Origin: Latrodectus hesperus
Lineage: Eukaryota > Arthropoda > Arachnida > Araneae > Theridiidae
DNA: 64,000 bases
Reading direction: 5' to 3'
NCBI GenBank assembly: GCA_037975125.1
Contig: CM075850.1
Coordinates: forward strand, 130,548,181-130,612,180
Made by a program: the position numbers and the translations under genes. A model generated the notes under the pieces. That model was not told the origin of the DNA. It made no database searches and saw nothing but the letters and a program-made list of their open reading frames with translations. Of the stretch, positions 26,237 through 50,051 are shown in pieces (the first letter of the stretch is position 1; each line of letters opens with the position of its first letter).

Positions 26237-29200
26237 ATGTTCAATTTAATTTCTTGGAATGCAAGAAGCGTTCTATCTAAGCGCCCGTATGTAAAACTTC
26301 CGTACTTTCAATCTTCCGATGTCCTAGCAATTCAAGAAACGTTTCTTAAAAATTCCGACTTATTTCAAATTTGTAATAAAACAATAATTAGATTAGATAG
26401 GCAAGATGGCCGTGGTGGAGGACTTCTTTTTGCTGTTGATAAATCTCTACCTGTGCAAGTTTTAAATATATCCTGCTCAGAAGATAACGATACAGAAATA
26501 TTAGCTATAAAAATTACTATATCCAAATCATCTCTTACTTTAGTAAATGTATACGTTCCACACGGTAAATTTTCAAGTTCTTTGTTCCATAGCATCTTAT
26601 CTAATATTCATCCTCCCTTCATAATAATTGGAGACTTTAATATACGAAGTTCGGCGCTTGGTAGTTATTCAAACTCTCCCGAATCTTCAGAATTCCTCGA
26701 TTGGATACTGGATAGCAACATCTGTCTTTTAAATACCTCTCAGCCTACTCACTTCGGACTCCACCATAGACCATCCCTTATCGATTATAACTTTGTATCT
26801 CCTGATATTTTTCCTTTTTGTACTTTCTCAGTCAGTTCAGATAGTTATGGTAGTGACCATGTCCCTGTTCAAACAAGTGTTAAAATCTACAATAACGATT
26901 ATTCGAAAGGTACTTCCCGCAATAGAATTTTATGGTCTGGCTTCTTCAATTCAATGAACACTGAAATTGCTAATAACGGACTAGTTTCTGTAGATCAATT
27001 CCAAATTTTATGCAAAAACCATCTTGATAAATTCAGGAAAAAACAAATCTTTCCGTTAAAGTCATATCCTCCGTGGTGGACATCGGAATGTTGTTATCTT
27101 TTGGGTCAAAAAAGAAAACTTTGGAGGAAAGCGAAAAGTTCTCTTAATCAGACTCTGTGGATACAGTACAAACGAATTTCTGCAAAACTTCATCAGCTTC
27201 TTCTAACCCTTTCCAGAAATTTCTGGGATAAAACTATAACAAACGCTGGAATATCTAAGGACATTTATTCTATTCTTAAAAAGCTTAAAAATAGATCTAC
27301 TGACTCGCCAACTCATCATCTACTAATTTCTAGCGAAACTTCAATGATTTCGGACCCTGTTGTTCAGGCTAACTTATTTGCCAAATTTTATTCTCGTCAA
27401 TCGGCAACTGAAGTATTACCTCTTGATTTAAGTTCAAACTTTGATTTAGAATATAACTCTGCATTCTCGCTCTCAGAACTCCAATTGGCGATTTCTAAAT
27501 GCAAAAATACTTCAGCTGGTCCTGATTTAATATCTGCTAAAATTTTGAAGGGTCTATCAAATATAGCTTTACGATCCCTTTTGTCACTCATAAATAACTC
27601 TTGGTTAAGCGGTATTGTTCCCCCGTCTTGGAAAAAATCCATCATAATTCCTATAATAAAACCTGGGAAAGATACTACTTCAGTGAATTCTTATCGCCCA
27701 ATATCTCTTACAAGCGTTCTATGTAAGGTCATGGAACGCATGATATTAAATCGTCTAATAAATCACATCTCCCTTTCCAAATATTTTCATCAAAATCATC
27801 ATGGATTTATGCCTCATAGAGGTTGCGATAGTGTTCTTTCTATGCTTCATCATCATATTATTGCTTTACGCTCACAGAGAAAATATATCATATGCGCAAC
27901 TGTAGACATATCTCAAGCTTATGATTCAGTGTGGCCAGACGGTCTTATTTATAAGCTCCTCCAATTTGATATCAGAGGAAATGCTGCTCATTGGATATTG
28001 GATTCTTTATCGGATAGAAGTTTTAAAGTGAAATGGCGTGGAACTTTATCTCAACCCACTTTCTCTAATAGAGGTGTTCCTCAAGGCAGTGTTCTTTCTC
28101 CCTTTCTTTTTATGATTTATATGTCAGATATTTACGAAGTTCTCTCTCCTGACATTAAGTGTTTTATTTATGCTGATGACATAATCCTTTTGGCTGCTCA
28201 TACATCACAAGAAAGTCTACAGCAAAAAATGCAGACTGCAATCATAAAACTTGAACAATGGTGTGATGAATGGAAACTAAAAATTGATTCCTCAAAATGT
28301 TCAGTCATTGATTTCTCTTCCAAAAAATATCCTGTAAATTTTGAACTAACTATCAACCAATTACCTATTTCTTGGTCTAAGCACATAAAAATTCTGGGCC
28401 TCTATTTTACTAATAACTTAACCTTCAAGTATAATTTTCAAATGAAAAAAAAATCTATCCAGAAGAAAATTAATGTTTTAAAAGCAATTGCAGGTAACAG
28501 ATGGGGAGCAAAAACTAATCACTTACTTCAAATTGTTCAGTCCTTCATTACAAGTAGCCTCGATTATGGATGTCATGTATTTACATCTGCGAGCTTATCA
28601 GACCGAAAAATCTTGGATCCGATATATCACTCAGTTCTTAGAATTGCTACAGGTCTTCCTCGCTGGACACCAATTCCACTTCTTCTGAAAGAATCAGGGG
28701 TCTTACCTCTTACTGTAAGACAGAACTTTCTCTCTACAAGGATGTACATTAGAAATCTTGCACTTTCTACTAGATCTCCATGTGGTAGTTTGTGGGAATC
28801 AATGCCATACAGCCATATCTCGGGTGCTCTTCCTCTATCTTTGCGAGTGAAAAAATGGCTTGAAGAAAATGGAATACAAGAATCACATATTTTAAGAGTT
28901 CCTGCAAAACCTATATCTGTTAATAATAATTTTAAAATATTTCTTAGAAAATATACTTTTCAGACTAAAAATCTTCCAACAAATACTATCAATGACCTCT
29001 TTGAAATGCATAGTACTTCTGAATGGTCCAATCACATATTATTATTTACTGATGCATCTAAAATAGAAAATAAACTTGGAATCGCTGTTTATGACAGCAG
29101 TAATAATTCCTTTGTTTCCGGGCAAATCAATAACTCTAATTCCATCTTTACAGCAGAGGCTTTGGCTTTATATCTGGCGGTGACTAAATTCTGTATTTCT

Positions 29201-29863
29201 CCCTCCAACTATATCATATTATCAGACTCCTTATCCTGTCTAAGCAGTTTGGAAACTCTCTCAACCTCTTCCCCAACCATCATTCAACACATCGGATCAG
29301 CTTTAGGAAATGCAACTAAGATTTGCGAATCTATTCAATTAGTTTGGATTCCTGGTCATTCCGGAATTGCAGGGAACGAAAAAGTAGATGCTCTTGCTAA
29401 ATCGGCCATTAATAAAAGTTATATTCTGCACTCAATTTCACCTGAAGACCTTATCCATAATATAAGAAACATTTTTATCAATTATAATAACAACGAATGG
29501 AAAAATAGTAAATATGCCTCTAACTTTTCGCACATGTCTTCTATCACGAAAATTCACCGCAATTATATTAATTCTCGCCTTGAAGAAGTGTGGCTAGCTA
29601 GAGTTAGAACTAGATCTTTTCCGACAAATGCTAAATTACACAAATTTAGACTTTCTTCAACGGATAAATGCTCTTGTGGAGAAAGAGAAACCATTGATCA
29701 CATAATGCTATCGTGTCCTCGATATGATCAAGCAAGAAATTGCTTAAGGGAAAAACTTGGAATTGGAGCTCTTTCTTTCTCTTGGATTTTAGATTTGTCA
29801 ACGAGTCCTAAAGAGAAAATTGACGCAACAATTTCTTTTTTGAAACAAATTAGTAGATTCTAA
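26237..29863 (+). CDS. LINE ORF2: endonuclease, reverse transcriptase and RNase H polyprotein
   Basis: This 1208-residue enzyme nicks target DNA and copies element RNA onto it. An AP-type endonuclease fills about residues 1-215: SWNARS (N8), IQET (E34), IGDFN and GSDHVPV. Reverse transcriptase follows, with VDISQAYDSVW, GVPQGSVLSPFLF and the catalytic YADD at 645-648. RNase H has a complete acidic set: FTDAS (D939), TAEAL (E974), LSDSL (D997) and NEKVDAL (D1051). A C-terminal Cys/His motif starts at C1145 (CSCGERETIDH, then LSC). No stop or frameshift interrupts it, so it is potentially active. The first ATG is used as start because the endonuclease fold begins immediately after it. Confidence 0.93.
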   Translation: MFNLISWNARSVLSKRPYVKLPYFQSSDVLAIQETFLKNSDLFQICNKTIIRLDRQDGRGGGLLFAVDKSLPVQVLNISCSEDNDTEILAIKITISKSSLTLVNVYVPHGKFSSSLFHSILSNIHPPFIIIGDFNIRSSALGSYSNSPESSEFLDWILDSNICLLNTSQPTHFGLHHRPSLIDYNFVSPDIFPFCTFSVSSDSYGSDHVPVQTSVKIYNNDYSKGTSRNRILWSGFFNSMNTEIANNGLVSVDQFQILCKNHLDKFRKKQIFPLKSYPPWWTSECCYLLGQKRKLWRKAKSSLNQTLWIQYKRISAKLHQLLLTLSRNFWDKTITNAGISKDIYSILKKLKNRSTDSPTHHLLISSETSMISDPVVQANLFAKFYSRQSATEVLPLDLSSNFDLEYNSAFSLSELQLAISKCKNTSAGPDLISAKILKGLSNIALRSLLSLINNSWLSGIVPPSWKKSIIIPIIKPGKDTTSVNSYRPISLTSVLCKVMERMILNRLINHISLSKYFHQNHHGFMPHRGCDSVLSMLHHHIIALRSQRKYIICATVDISQAYDSVWPDGLIYKLLQFDIRGNAAHWILDSLSDRSFKVKWRGTLSQPTFSNRGVPQGSVLSPFLFMIYMSDIYEVLSPDIKCFIYADDIILLAAHTSQESLQQKMQTAIIKLEQWCDEWKLKIDSSKCSVIDFSSKKYPVNFELTINQLPISWSKHIKILGLYFTNNLTFKYNFQMKKKSIQKKINVLKAIAGNRWGAKTNHLLQIVQSFITSSLDYGCHVFTSASLSDRKILDPIYHSVLRIATGLPRWTPIPLLLKESGVLPLTVRQNFLSTRMYIRNLALSTRSPCGSLWESMPYSHISGALPLSLRVKKWLEENGIQESHILRVPAKPISVNNNFKIFLRKYTFQTKNLPTNTINDLFEMHSTSEWSNHILLFTDASKIENKLGIAVYDSSNNSFVSGQINNSNSIFTAEALALYLAVTKFCISPSNYIILSDSLSCLSSLETLSTSSPTIIQHIGSALGNATKICESIQLVWIPGHSGIAGNEKVDALAKSAINKSYILHSISPEDLIHNIRNIFINYNNNEWKNSKYASNFSHMSSITKIHRNYINSRLEEVWLARVRTRSFPTNAKLHKFRLSSTDKCSCGERETIDHIMLSCPRYDQARNCLREKLGIGALSFSWILDLSTSPKEKIDATISFLKQISRF

Positions 29864-30012
29864 TTTTTTTATCGTGTTTGTATTTCCAAGCGGCCTTTTG
29901 TTTCAAAATCATCAATCCATCAATTTTTGCTTAGGTTTCAAATAAAAACTCAATCTTACTCAATGCGAGCTATAAGCCTATGAGCATAAAGCTCCAAAGC
30001 AGTTTTTTGTCA

Positions 30013-30034
30013 TAACCTAACCTAACCTAACCTA
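30013..30034 (+). repeat. (TAACC)4 LINE tail identical to the arthropod telomere unit
   Basis: Four TAACC units plus TA close the element. In reverse complement this is the GGTTA/TTAGG repeat. Because the flanking target duplication is an ordinary AT-rich sequence, the repeats are the element's own 3' tail and not captured telomere. Confidence 0.85.
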
Positions 30035-30044
30035 TTTTACAAAT

Positions 30045-30523
30045 CATTACAATCGAAGCGTTTTGAAAATTTTTAAAGTAAATAATTTTATACATTAATA
30101 GCATATATTAAATCATTATAATAAACAATTCATGAAGAAAGTGGCTTATTCCATAACTAAATTTATATTTATTGAGGTTATTGGTCTGTGTGATCAAATA
30201 TTAGGAATATATTTACTTTAATTACATTTTTTTACAAGAATTATTTAATCTACAAACGATATTTTAACAGCAGATTGTTTTGAAAATTCCGTTGGCTGTA
30301 ATTACATGAAACTTTTATAGAATTAATTTTACGCTAAATTATCGTTTGGTTTAATGCGAGTTAAAATAGTTAAATGTTTATTTTCTTGTCTAATCATCCA
30401 TATTTTCTTTAGAATTGTCCTTTTTCGCGGAAATCTGGGAAATAAAGTTATTTTGTTATTAAATAATTATTTTGCAAATTTTAAAACAGGAACAGTAAGT
30501 ACTTTGTCTAATTTAAATTACAG
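30045..30523. other. Short gap between LINE and the SYCP3 gene (promoter or 5' UTR intron)
   Basis: No coding sequence. TTACAG at 30518-30523 immediately before the SYCP3 start looks like a splice acceptor, so an untranslated first exon probably lies upstream. A GTAAGT at 30495-30500 is too close to that acceptor to be its donor. Confidence 0.4.
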
Positions 30524-30526
30524 AAT

Positions 30527-42545
<12,019 letters not shown>

Positions 42546-42641
42546 TCTAGATCTGATAAAAATGCTTCAGATTTTTAAATGTTTTTTTCTGAATTTTATC
42601 TCATCTAATGTTTATTAATAATGTATGTCAAAAACTGAAGC

Positions 42642-42647
42642 AATAAA
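42642..42647 (+). promoter_or_regulatory. SYCP3 poly(A) signal
   Basis: AATAAA lies 97 nt after the SYCP3 stop codon, giving a short 3' UTR. Confidence 0.6.
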
Positions 42648-42659
42648 ATGTTGTAAATA

Positions 42660-44367
42660 ACATATTTTAAGTATAAATATTTGCAAAAATAGGATTATAT
42701 ATATATATAATATTTTCGATAATTTCAGTATATTTTCTACAATTGTAGTATACATTATGTATACTAAGCAGTCCTACAATATACTATATAATAAAAACTT
42801 TTTAAATACATTTTTAGGTGTTTCCATTATTTTGATAACCACCTGTATGTATATGTGTATATAATTCTAATTTTTAGGAAATTCAGATAATATGAAAATT
42901 TAAAGAGTGAAAATCTTATTAGTAAATGAATATTTTTAATTAGACATTATTTTAAAGAAGATCCACCTGTTTCCTCCTCATTTATTAAGATAGGATTATT
43001 TACAATAAAATCGCCTACTATTTCTTATTTTTAAAACTATACATACAATTTACTGTACTAAAATTCACGTAGATTCGTATCGGTGAAATTAAATAGTGTA
43101 AGAATATACGATGCCGAGCTGATATCTTTATATAAATCATGCTCTGTTCAATAGCTCAAACATTTGACTCCCACCTTGGGTGTAGCTGCTCAAAATGGTT
43201 GGGAAACCACTTTAAGACGGTCTTAATTTGCTCTCGTACGCAAAAAAGAAAAAAAAATTACCATAGAAGAAAAAGCAAATCTGTGACTTTAAAAGTATTT
43301 ACCTTATTATAAAAAATTTATTAGAATTTTTTTCTTTTTTTACATTTGAAAGAAATTGACTGTTTATTTTGAATTTTTTTCCCAGTTACTTTCAATTATT
43401 TCAGACTACTCTTTCGATGAATATTAAATAATTGATTAATTTTAAGTTACTTTTAAAATTTACGTGTTTTAATGTTACAAGGTTTGTTCTTTCTAAACAA
43501 ATTACACTGCCTTAAAAATTAATTTACATACTGTAAAAAATTAATTTGACAAAATAAGTAAACAAATAAATAAAATAAAATAATAATATAACATAAATGA
43601 AAATATACTTAACAATGCATTGCAAAATTCTTTCGATTCTTCGCCTTATCTCATTGCTATTTTGCTTTTTAAATAACCACTTCAATATCTTTATCAACAT
43701 TTTTACATTATCAACGTTGTATTCTTACAAAAAAAAATTAAAATCGATAGAAAAATCTGATTTATATTACAAAATTTCGGTTTAACATAAATTGAGGTAT
43801 AAGTAATTTTTGAATATTTCTAATTTTAAATGCATTATGTAATAATATAAAATATATTATTTATAGTATATTGAGTTAAAATATATTGCTATTTTGTGAA
43901 GTTAAGAGCAAAAAAAATCTTACTGCTATCAAGCGTATAAATATTCTCAAAACAAGCATATCATATTATTTAACTCAACACAGAGAGTTGCTAATCTTCC
44001 GAACTAAGTTAATAATAATATTTTAAATTAAAAAGGAGAATTGTTTTTTTGAAGAAATTGTAATTTTAGACAAATTCATTGGAAAATTTATAAAGTTTTC
44101 ATTTTTATTTTTAATGAAAATAACTAACAAGTAAATATGTATTCTTGAACTTCATCTTAAGTCATAAATTGATAAGTCATCATTAATTACAAATAAGAAA
44201 ACTGTTATATCATTTAGGAAGGAATAAATCTAAATTACGCAACATCAGCAGCACAGTAGAATAAGATTAGTTTACATATCACATTAAGTACCTATGCTTT
44301 GAATTGATTTTGAGCCCATTTTTTCTCTCTATGATGCTGCTCTTAGACTTAAGGATCTTTTGCTATA
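42660..44367. other. Intergenic AT-rich stretch downstream of SYCP3
   Basis: No gene seen. A patch at about 43120-43250 is GC-richer and could be an old SINE, but has no diagnostic tail. Confidence 0.5.
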
Positions 44368-45286
44368 CAGTAGAACACAAAATATCCGAACTCCATTTAT
44401 CCGAATCACTTTCAGAAAAATAAATTAGATTGAAGAAGAGGAGAAAATGAGAAAAAGCTCGAGAAAAAGAAGATGTGAATGAGACGTGTCACTTGAGGAA
44501 TAAGTGGTTGCCTAGTGGTTAGGGTTCGGTTCCCAATGCCGCCAAAGACACACTGAGTGCATGCGATATAAGTACTCGTCAAATTCGTGGAATCAATACT
44601 CCCGTGGCTGGTCGTTGAGCAGTTACCATGAGTGTTAATGGTTTGTTGAACATTTATTCTCCCTTCAGATCAATGTAAAAATTGAGGAAGTGGAACTCCC
44701 TAGTAATGCCATCTATCGGAGAAATCCCAAAGCAAAGCCGTACTTTCACCTTCGTGGTACTCTGATTAAAACGAAAGACGCACTCTACTGACTTAAATTC
44801 GCCGAGTTAACGGCATAGCGAGCTTAGCTATGTTCAAGTGTTATAAGTCACAACAACTAACAATACTTGAAGAATTAAGAAACATTCTTTTGAAAATCCC
44901 TCGACGTTCAGAAGTTAGTGCTGAAGATATAGGAGACTAGATTATAAGACTGGCACTGGATTTCAAATTGCAAATGATGGTTAACTTAGTGAAAATGCCG
45001 AGGAAGAAGATGTCCTTAATGTCGAAGAGGATGTAAACATGGAACCATCAGATAATGAAACATTTACCTGCTTGGAAGTGGATGGAGCGTCAGCCAGTGT
45101 GACAATATCCAACTTTTCATTGTCAAGGGGGTATGCGACTTGTCTGGTCAAAAAAGAATGAAGGTGTTTCAATATACAATAATTAATTAAAATACTCTTT
45201 TTTTTTTGAAAAAATCTAATCAACCGAATTTTTTATTATCCGAATAGGCTCCAGTCCCAATTAACTCGGATAATTAAGTTGTACTG
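44368..45286 (+). mobile_element. Tigger/pogo-type relic carrying a nested SINE
   Basis: CAGTAGAACACAAAATATCC on the left and, in reverse complement, CAGTACAACTTAATTATCC on the right are imperfect inverted repeats flanked by TA (44366-44367, 45287-45288). Between the SINE and the right end a frame reads EDVNMEPSDNETFTCLE, the acidic C-terminal tail typical of Tigger/Jerky-like transposases. Most of the transposase is deleted. The right-end sequence recurs at 56228-56338. Confidence 0.7.
44502..44864 (+). mobile_element. SINE with short tRNA-like head, nested in a Tigger relic
   Basis: Flanks ACTTGAGGAAT (44491-44501) and ACTTGAAGAAT (44865-44875) match at 10 of 11 positions. The head has GCCTAGTGGTTAG (A-box-like) and GGTTCGGTTCCC (B-box-like), closely spaced. 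The 3' body from about 44735 contains CGTACTTTCACCTTCGTGG and ACGAAAGACGC, the same body as the SINE at 57137. It ends in a degraded CTT...AAG hairpin and CACAACAACTAACAA. Confidence 0.75.
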
Positions 45287-46127
45287 TAATTCCAAAAGTG
45301 GGAACATTGAATTATCAGTATTATGATACATTCATACTAAAATAGACTGATCTGTTGATAGATCTTAGTTCGTCTGATCGGATTGCGCAACTTTTGGTTC
45401 CTGACACTATTAAACGATTATATATGGTTGTTGTGCTCCACATTAATATCTGTGGCGAAAGAGTGCAGTTTTGTGGGTTTACACTCTTACGACACGCGAA
45501 TATCACTTATTATTAAAAAAAATCCTTTCTTGTAAAGCAAATCATACTATAGTTGGTAAAAGCTGTGCAACAGCTTACGTTTGTTACACTATCCACTACA
45601 TGATGTCAAACACTAAGGGAAGAATGATTTTGATATGCCTGTCTTGTAGTATGTACCAATCCATTTTGCTTTGATGACGAAAGCAATTTGCCTTGCCATA
45701 GATTCGACAAAAAATTTAAAATGATTGACGTTTCAGTGAATTGAATTTAGATGATCTTGGAGGCCAGAAAAGCAAGGGAAAATTTGTTACTTTGATTTTC
45801 TGCAATGATAGATTGTCTGTAATGGACTATCAAAAGTGAACATATTAGGGTAGATGGCCATTCCAGATATTTCAGAAATAAGCACTTGTAAGAAATAATG
45901 CTACAAGAATTAGATGTCTCAAGTTTTGTGTCAATGTGAACTACCTTCACTCAACGACAGTATTTAGCTCTTCTTATAATTTGCTCCAATCGAGGATTCT
46001 TTTATTTGCAAATACCAGAATGAAACCCAACTCATCTAAGTCCTATACAAGCAATATTTTTCTATATTTCAGTAGTACATTGGAAATCTAATATGTATAT
46101 AAACTTATGAATATCTTATATGTATAT
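45287..46127. other. Intergenic, possible undetermined repeat
   Basis: GC is slightly higher than in surrounding DNA and several short frames occur, but no protein family, terminal repeat or RNA gene is recognised. Confidence 0.4.
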
Positions 46128-46990
46128 TTGTTGTTGCTTTATTCCTCATGATCTAGCCACAGGCTAAACCAAACCCACGAATCCTCAAAAAACTATAAAC
46201 AAGAAGAGGGATATTTAAAAGGCCAATCCTATTTGACATGCACAAGTTATTTTACAATCGGAAGAGATCTGCATGGAATTGCTAGGGTGACCTGGAGTCA
46301 GCCTTTTATGTCAAGGGTAATTCGGAGGAATTTTCCCTAGCTTTTCATTAAAGATTGTTTATCTTGGAATTCTCAGAGGAAGTCAAGAGGCCTGGTTTTG
46401 AACCAGGTCTCAGAGGAGCCCAAAGGGTGATTTGAAGACATCACACCTGAAACGCTCTCTTCGCCAAAAGATCTTCAGTTTCATTTCCAAAGATTTCAAT
46501 TATGAAAAGGAATCCACTGAAAGTGGATTTCTCGCTGTTGAGAAAATTATGTAAGGCTATTAAGTATTAAAATAGCTCTTTTGTTACTTTTTCTTATTCC
46601 TATAACATATATACTCGACGACACTATGATTATCAGATAAGATCCAGATATTTGCGGTTGATATTAGAAATTCAGCAGCATTGAGTGCTGCATCTATAGC
46701 TATTAGTTCTGATTATTCTCAGCTAAGATCTGCAACTAAGGGAACAAATTCAGAATGCTGCCCGGATCCTTGACCTACAGAAGCTGTCTGACCTTTCTTC
46801 TTGTCGTGAGATTTACTTCCTCTTGTTGTGTGTATTAGCAGATAGATATTTTCTAGGTGGACGACTTGAAGTCTAATTGGGAATTAGATTCCCATGGCTT
46901 CCAAGCTTATGTATTGTGGTACAATAGCATTAAGTATGGGAAGACTTTTTTTTAGTTCTGTTGTGTCGATGTAGACAGCCATGTCGATTT
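46128..46990 (-). mobile_element. Minus-strand LINE fragment with RNase H relic
   Basis: The minus-strand reading gives SELIAIDAALNAAEF (motif around the RNase H Glu), WILSDNHSVVEY (Asp motif), and GNETEDLLAKRA (last Asp region), with stops between. The element ends with TAGCC-TGT-GGCTA (46154-46166), then GAGGAATAAAGC and AACAACAA at the 46128 edge. It is the same architecture as the relics at 4390 and 38231, with a different stem sequence. Confidence 0.65.
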
Positions 46991-48700
46991 TGTTTCTCCA
47001 CCCCAATCGATCCTAACAAGGATTTTTTTACACTAGAATAGATTACTCATGGTATGCACCTGATGCAGTCATGTACAGAAATACAAGCGTCTGCATTACT
47101 TTCAAAATGGAGTAAGTGTCTCCTCGGTTTGTGATGATTTGACTGACATTAAAAAATTGTAATCTACTCATTTTGCTTGTAGTTGAAATTGATATTACTA
47201 ATATTTTACCGTGTCTTTTGCCAAATTGTTACTTCCATCAAATGTGTGTTATTTCCCGGATTGTGCTCCAGATTTGTACTTTGCCGGATTAATTTAAAAC
47301 AAAGCAAATGTTAATTTTTAAGGATATTATTACATACCTGTTTGAGTTTAAATAACTAATTAAAATCATTATTATTTGTCCTTTTTATTAAATTAATAAA
47401 CTGTCTTATGAAGGAAAGGATAGTCCCTCTCTCTCGGAAAACAAATCTAGAAAGTTCAATAATTGTATATTCATAAAAAATTACACATTATAAAGGAACA
47501 CGATTACGAATACTTGTATTTCTCTCTGATAATAATTGTATCGAATAGCATTATTCATTTTGAATGGATAATTTAGTGAAATATAACTGTCCATTTTTTT
47601 AAAACTAAACACAAGTTATAAAATCTCTAAATATTAAAAGAAAAAACAGAAAATGAGCAATAATTTTTAAAAATGTGCAAACTTCTTTTAGTTTAAATGA
47701 CACAGATGGCCAAGTAAGGCCTTCTTAAGCACCATGAAGTGTTAACTTTTCTGAGTATACATTTAATTAAATAAAAAATAGCTATTGAGAAACTATGGTT
47801 AGTTTATTTATTCTAAACTTAATAATATTTACCTGTATATTTATTAATTAATTATATATTAATAAATTTTAATCAGCGTATTCGATAATAAAATTACAAA
47901 GTTGTGATAAATTATTTCCTTAGCATTATGTGATTTAAATAAATATATATTGAAGAAAAACAGATTTTCTTTCAAATTTAAACATTTTATATTAATAGAA
48001 CTTTTTTCTTTCGTGACATTATTTATTATTCATTCAAGAAATTTTTATTTCATTATTTCTGATTTTCAATAATAATTAATTATTAAATTTTTCTTTACCA
48101 TTTATTTTAATGATTGTAACACTAAAATTTTACTTTAAAAAATTAAAATTTCTTTCTCTGTAACTTTCGTTACTTTTTCTTCCTCTCTGTAGCTTTTTTC
48201 TCTCTCTCTCTCTTTCTATAGCTCTTTCTTTCTATTCGTTTTAGCTGTAATATAATTATATTTCCAGAAATATTTCTTGTTATCTAACCGCAAACTTTGG
48301 AATCAACCAATTTAGAAACTATTGTGCATATATTTTTATTACTGATAACTATACCATGTTCTAAACAGAAACAAATTATTTATTTTTAACGTACAGAAGT
48401 ATCCATATCAATTTTAATACCATATTTGAATTATTTTATGTCATTTCGTAGATGTTAAATCATATGAGAAAAAAATTTGAATTTAGGTTACATAGATATT
48501 AATTTAGATACATAGATATTAATATCTGAAGTCACAGCTGTAAATTTGTCTTAAATATTACAACTTGGCTATCTTCGCTCCAATAGCATACGATGAATAA
48601 CAAAATACCAATATAAAATTACATTTTAGCTTTCCGTAGACATTTAGCTATGTTTTTAAGTTTTTTTTTCAAATTAATATAGTTTGGCAACTATGTAGAC
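46991..48700. other. Intergenic AT-rich stretch
   Basis: No gene or transposon end recognised. A short CT-repeat lies near 48190-48220. Confidence 0.55.
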
Positions 48701-48967
48701 CGTTGTTTATCAGCTTCGCGTATTCCATGACTCAGAGATTCTCACGCGGATGAATTTCTCGCAGCAAATATTTTTTAAAACTGATAAAGTTAGCTATCTC
48801 CCCTCCTCTATCAGATTGATTGCGACAAAACAAAAGTCCCAGGAAAATAAATCACGTGCCTTTATTTTATTCGATAACTAGTCGAAGGCTGATTATAGAG
48901 CGTCTAACGAAGTTTCGCACTCATTTAATTGGATTGTGATCGTTTTTTGTGCTTTTGAACGCTAGGC
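48701..48967 (+). promoter_or_regulatory. Probable promoter and 5' UTR of urocanate hydratase
   Basis: GC content rises relative to flanking DNA directly before the first coding exon. Visible motifs are TGATAAAG and CTATCAG (GATA-type), CACGTG (E-box, near 48853) and GCACTCATT close to the start, which could be an initiator. No TATA box is clear. No transcript evidence is available. Confidence 0.35.
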
Positions 48968-49908
48968 ATGGATTTCTTAAAAGTTTTGAGGGATGGAATT
49001 CCCACCGACCCCTTGCCGCCTTTCAAACCTCGAGATGAAAGTGTTCCACATGCGCCCGTCAGGAATACCCATTTAACCGCCGAGGAAGAAGAGGTTAGTT
49101 CATTCTGTAAAATCTTATCATTTTTTTTTTCTTTTTAATCAAAAAGATAGAAAATGAGCCATCAGTTATCGCCTTGTATTAATAAAGCGCATTTTTTTGT
49201 TTTTGGAAAATTACAGGGAGTACATTATAGAATCTAAAATTCGAAACAATAGAATTTCCAAATATTAGAATTTTTTTGTATTCCATTTAAAAAAAATAAA
49301 TAACATTTGCTTCGAAATAAAAACTAATTCAGCAATTAAAATGATTTTGAAGGTTTTAAGGACTTTATCTGCTACATTTGCAATTTAAGTAAATTAAATT
49401 ATGCATAAATTATATTTATTTTGTGTTGTTAGAGTTTTATTAATAATTTAAATGTACAGAAGTTGATTATTTCAAGTGAAAACTTTAACTAATCGATTTG
49501 TATTAGTAATTGTCTTAATGTTTGGTACTAGAACCAATCAAGTTCTATAGTTAAATAATTTACGATTTCTAGAATTTGAATTTTTTTTCTTGTTATTATA
49601 AGCTATTTGAGCTTGATTTGAAATGCAGAAATATTTATCTGGAATTAATCTCTATTTTCAAAAGAAATAAAAATTAAGTATCCTATCAGGATCGATTTTC
49701 TGTGGAGAGATGATACGAGAAAGTATTTTATATGGTATGATTTCTGATACTTCATACATAAGCTAATATTGATATGAAAATACTATTTTGAAGTTGGTTC
49801 ATGGAAATTGTATAGACGGGGAAATTTCATTATATAAAGATAAATAGATATGTGGCTTGATTTTAAAAAAATGTTAATATCAAATTATTAATTATAAAAA
49901 AGTAAAAA

Positions 49909-50004
<96 letters not shown>

Positions 50005-50017
50005 CATATATATATAA

Positions 50018-50051
<34 letters not shown>

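Larger units (their letters stand above)
24644..30033 (+). mobile_element. Full-length RNase H-bearing LINE with intact ORFs and exact TSD
   Basis: ATTTTACAAAT occurs at 24633-24643 and again at 30034-30044, directly flanking the element: an 11-bp target-site duplication. Between them lie an AT-rich 5' UTR, a gag-like ORF1 (24884-25699), a coupled small ORF (25696-26157), ORF2 (26237-29863), a short 3' UTR with AATAAA at 29941, and a tail of four TAACC units. Nothing is truncated and all landmark catalytic residues are present. The exact TSD and open frames point to recent insertion. The domain order (endonuclease, RT, RNase H, C-terminal Cys/His motif) fits the I/Jockey-superfamily clades that carry RNase H; the exact clade needs a tree. 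Confidence 0.9.

Noticed and set aside
30013..30034. Interstitial telomere repeat or telomere-targeted (SART/TRAS) insertion
   Set aside because: The 11-bp target duplication around the LINE is ordinary AT-rich sequence, so the TAACC units are the element's tail.
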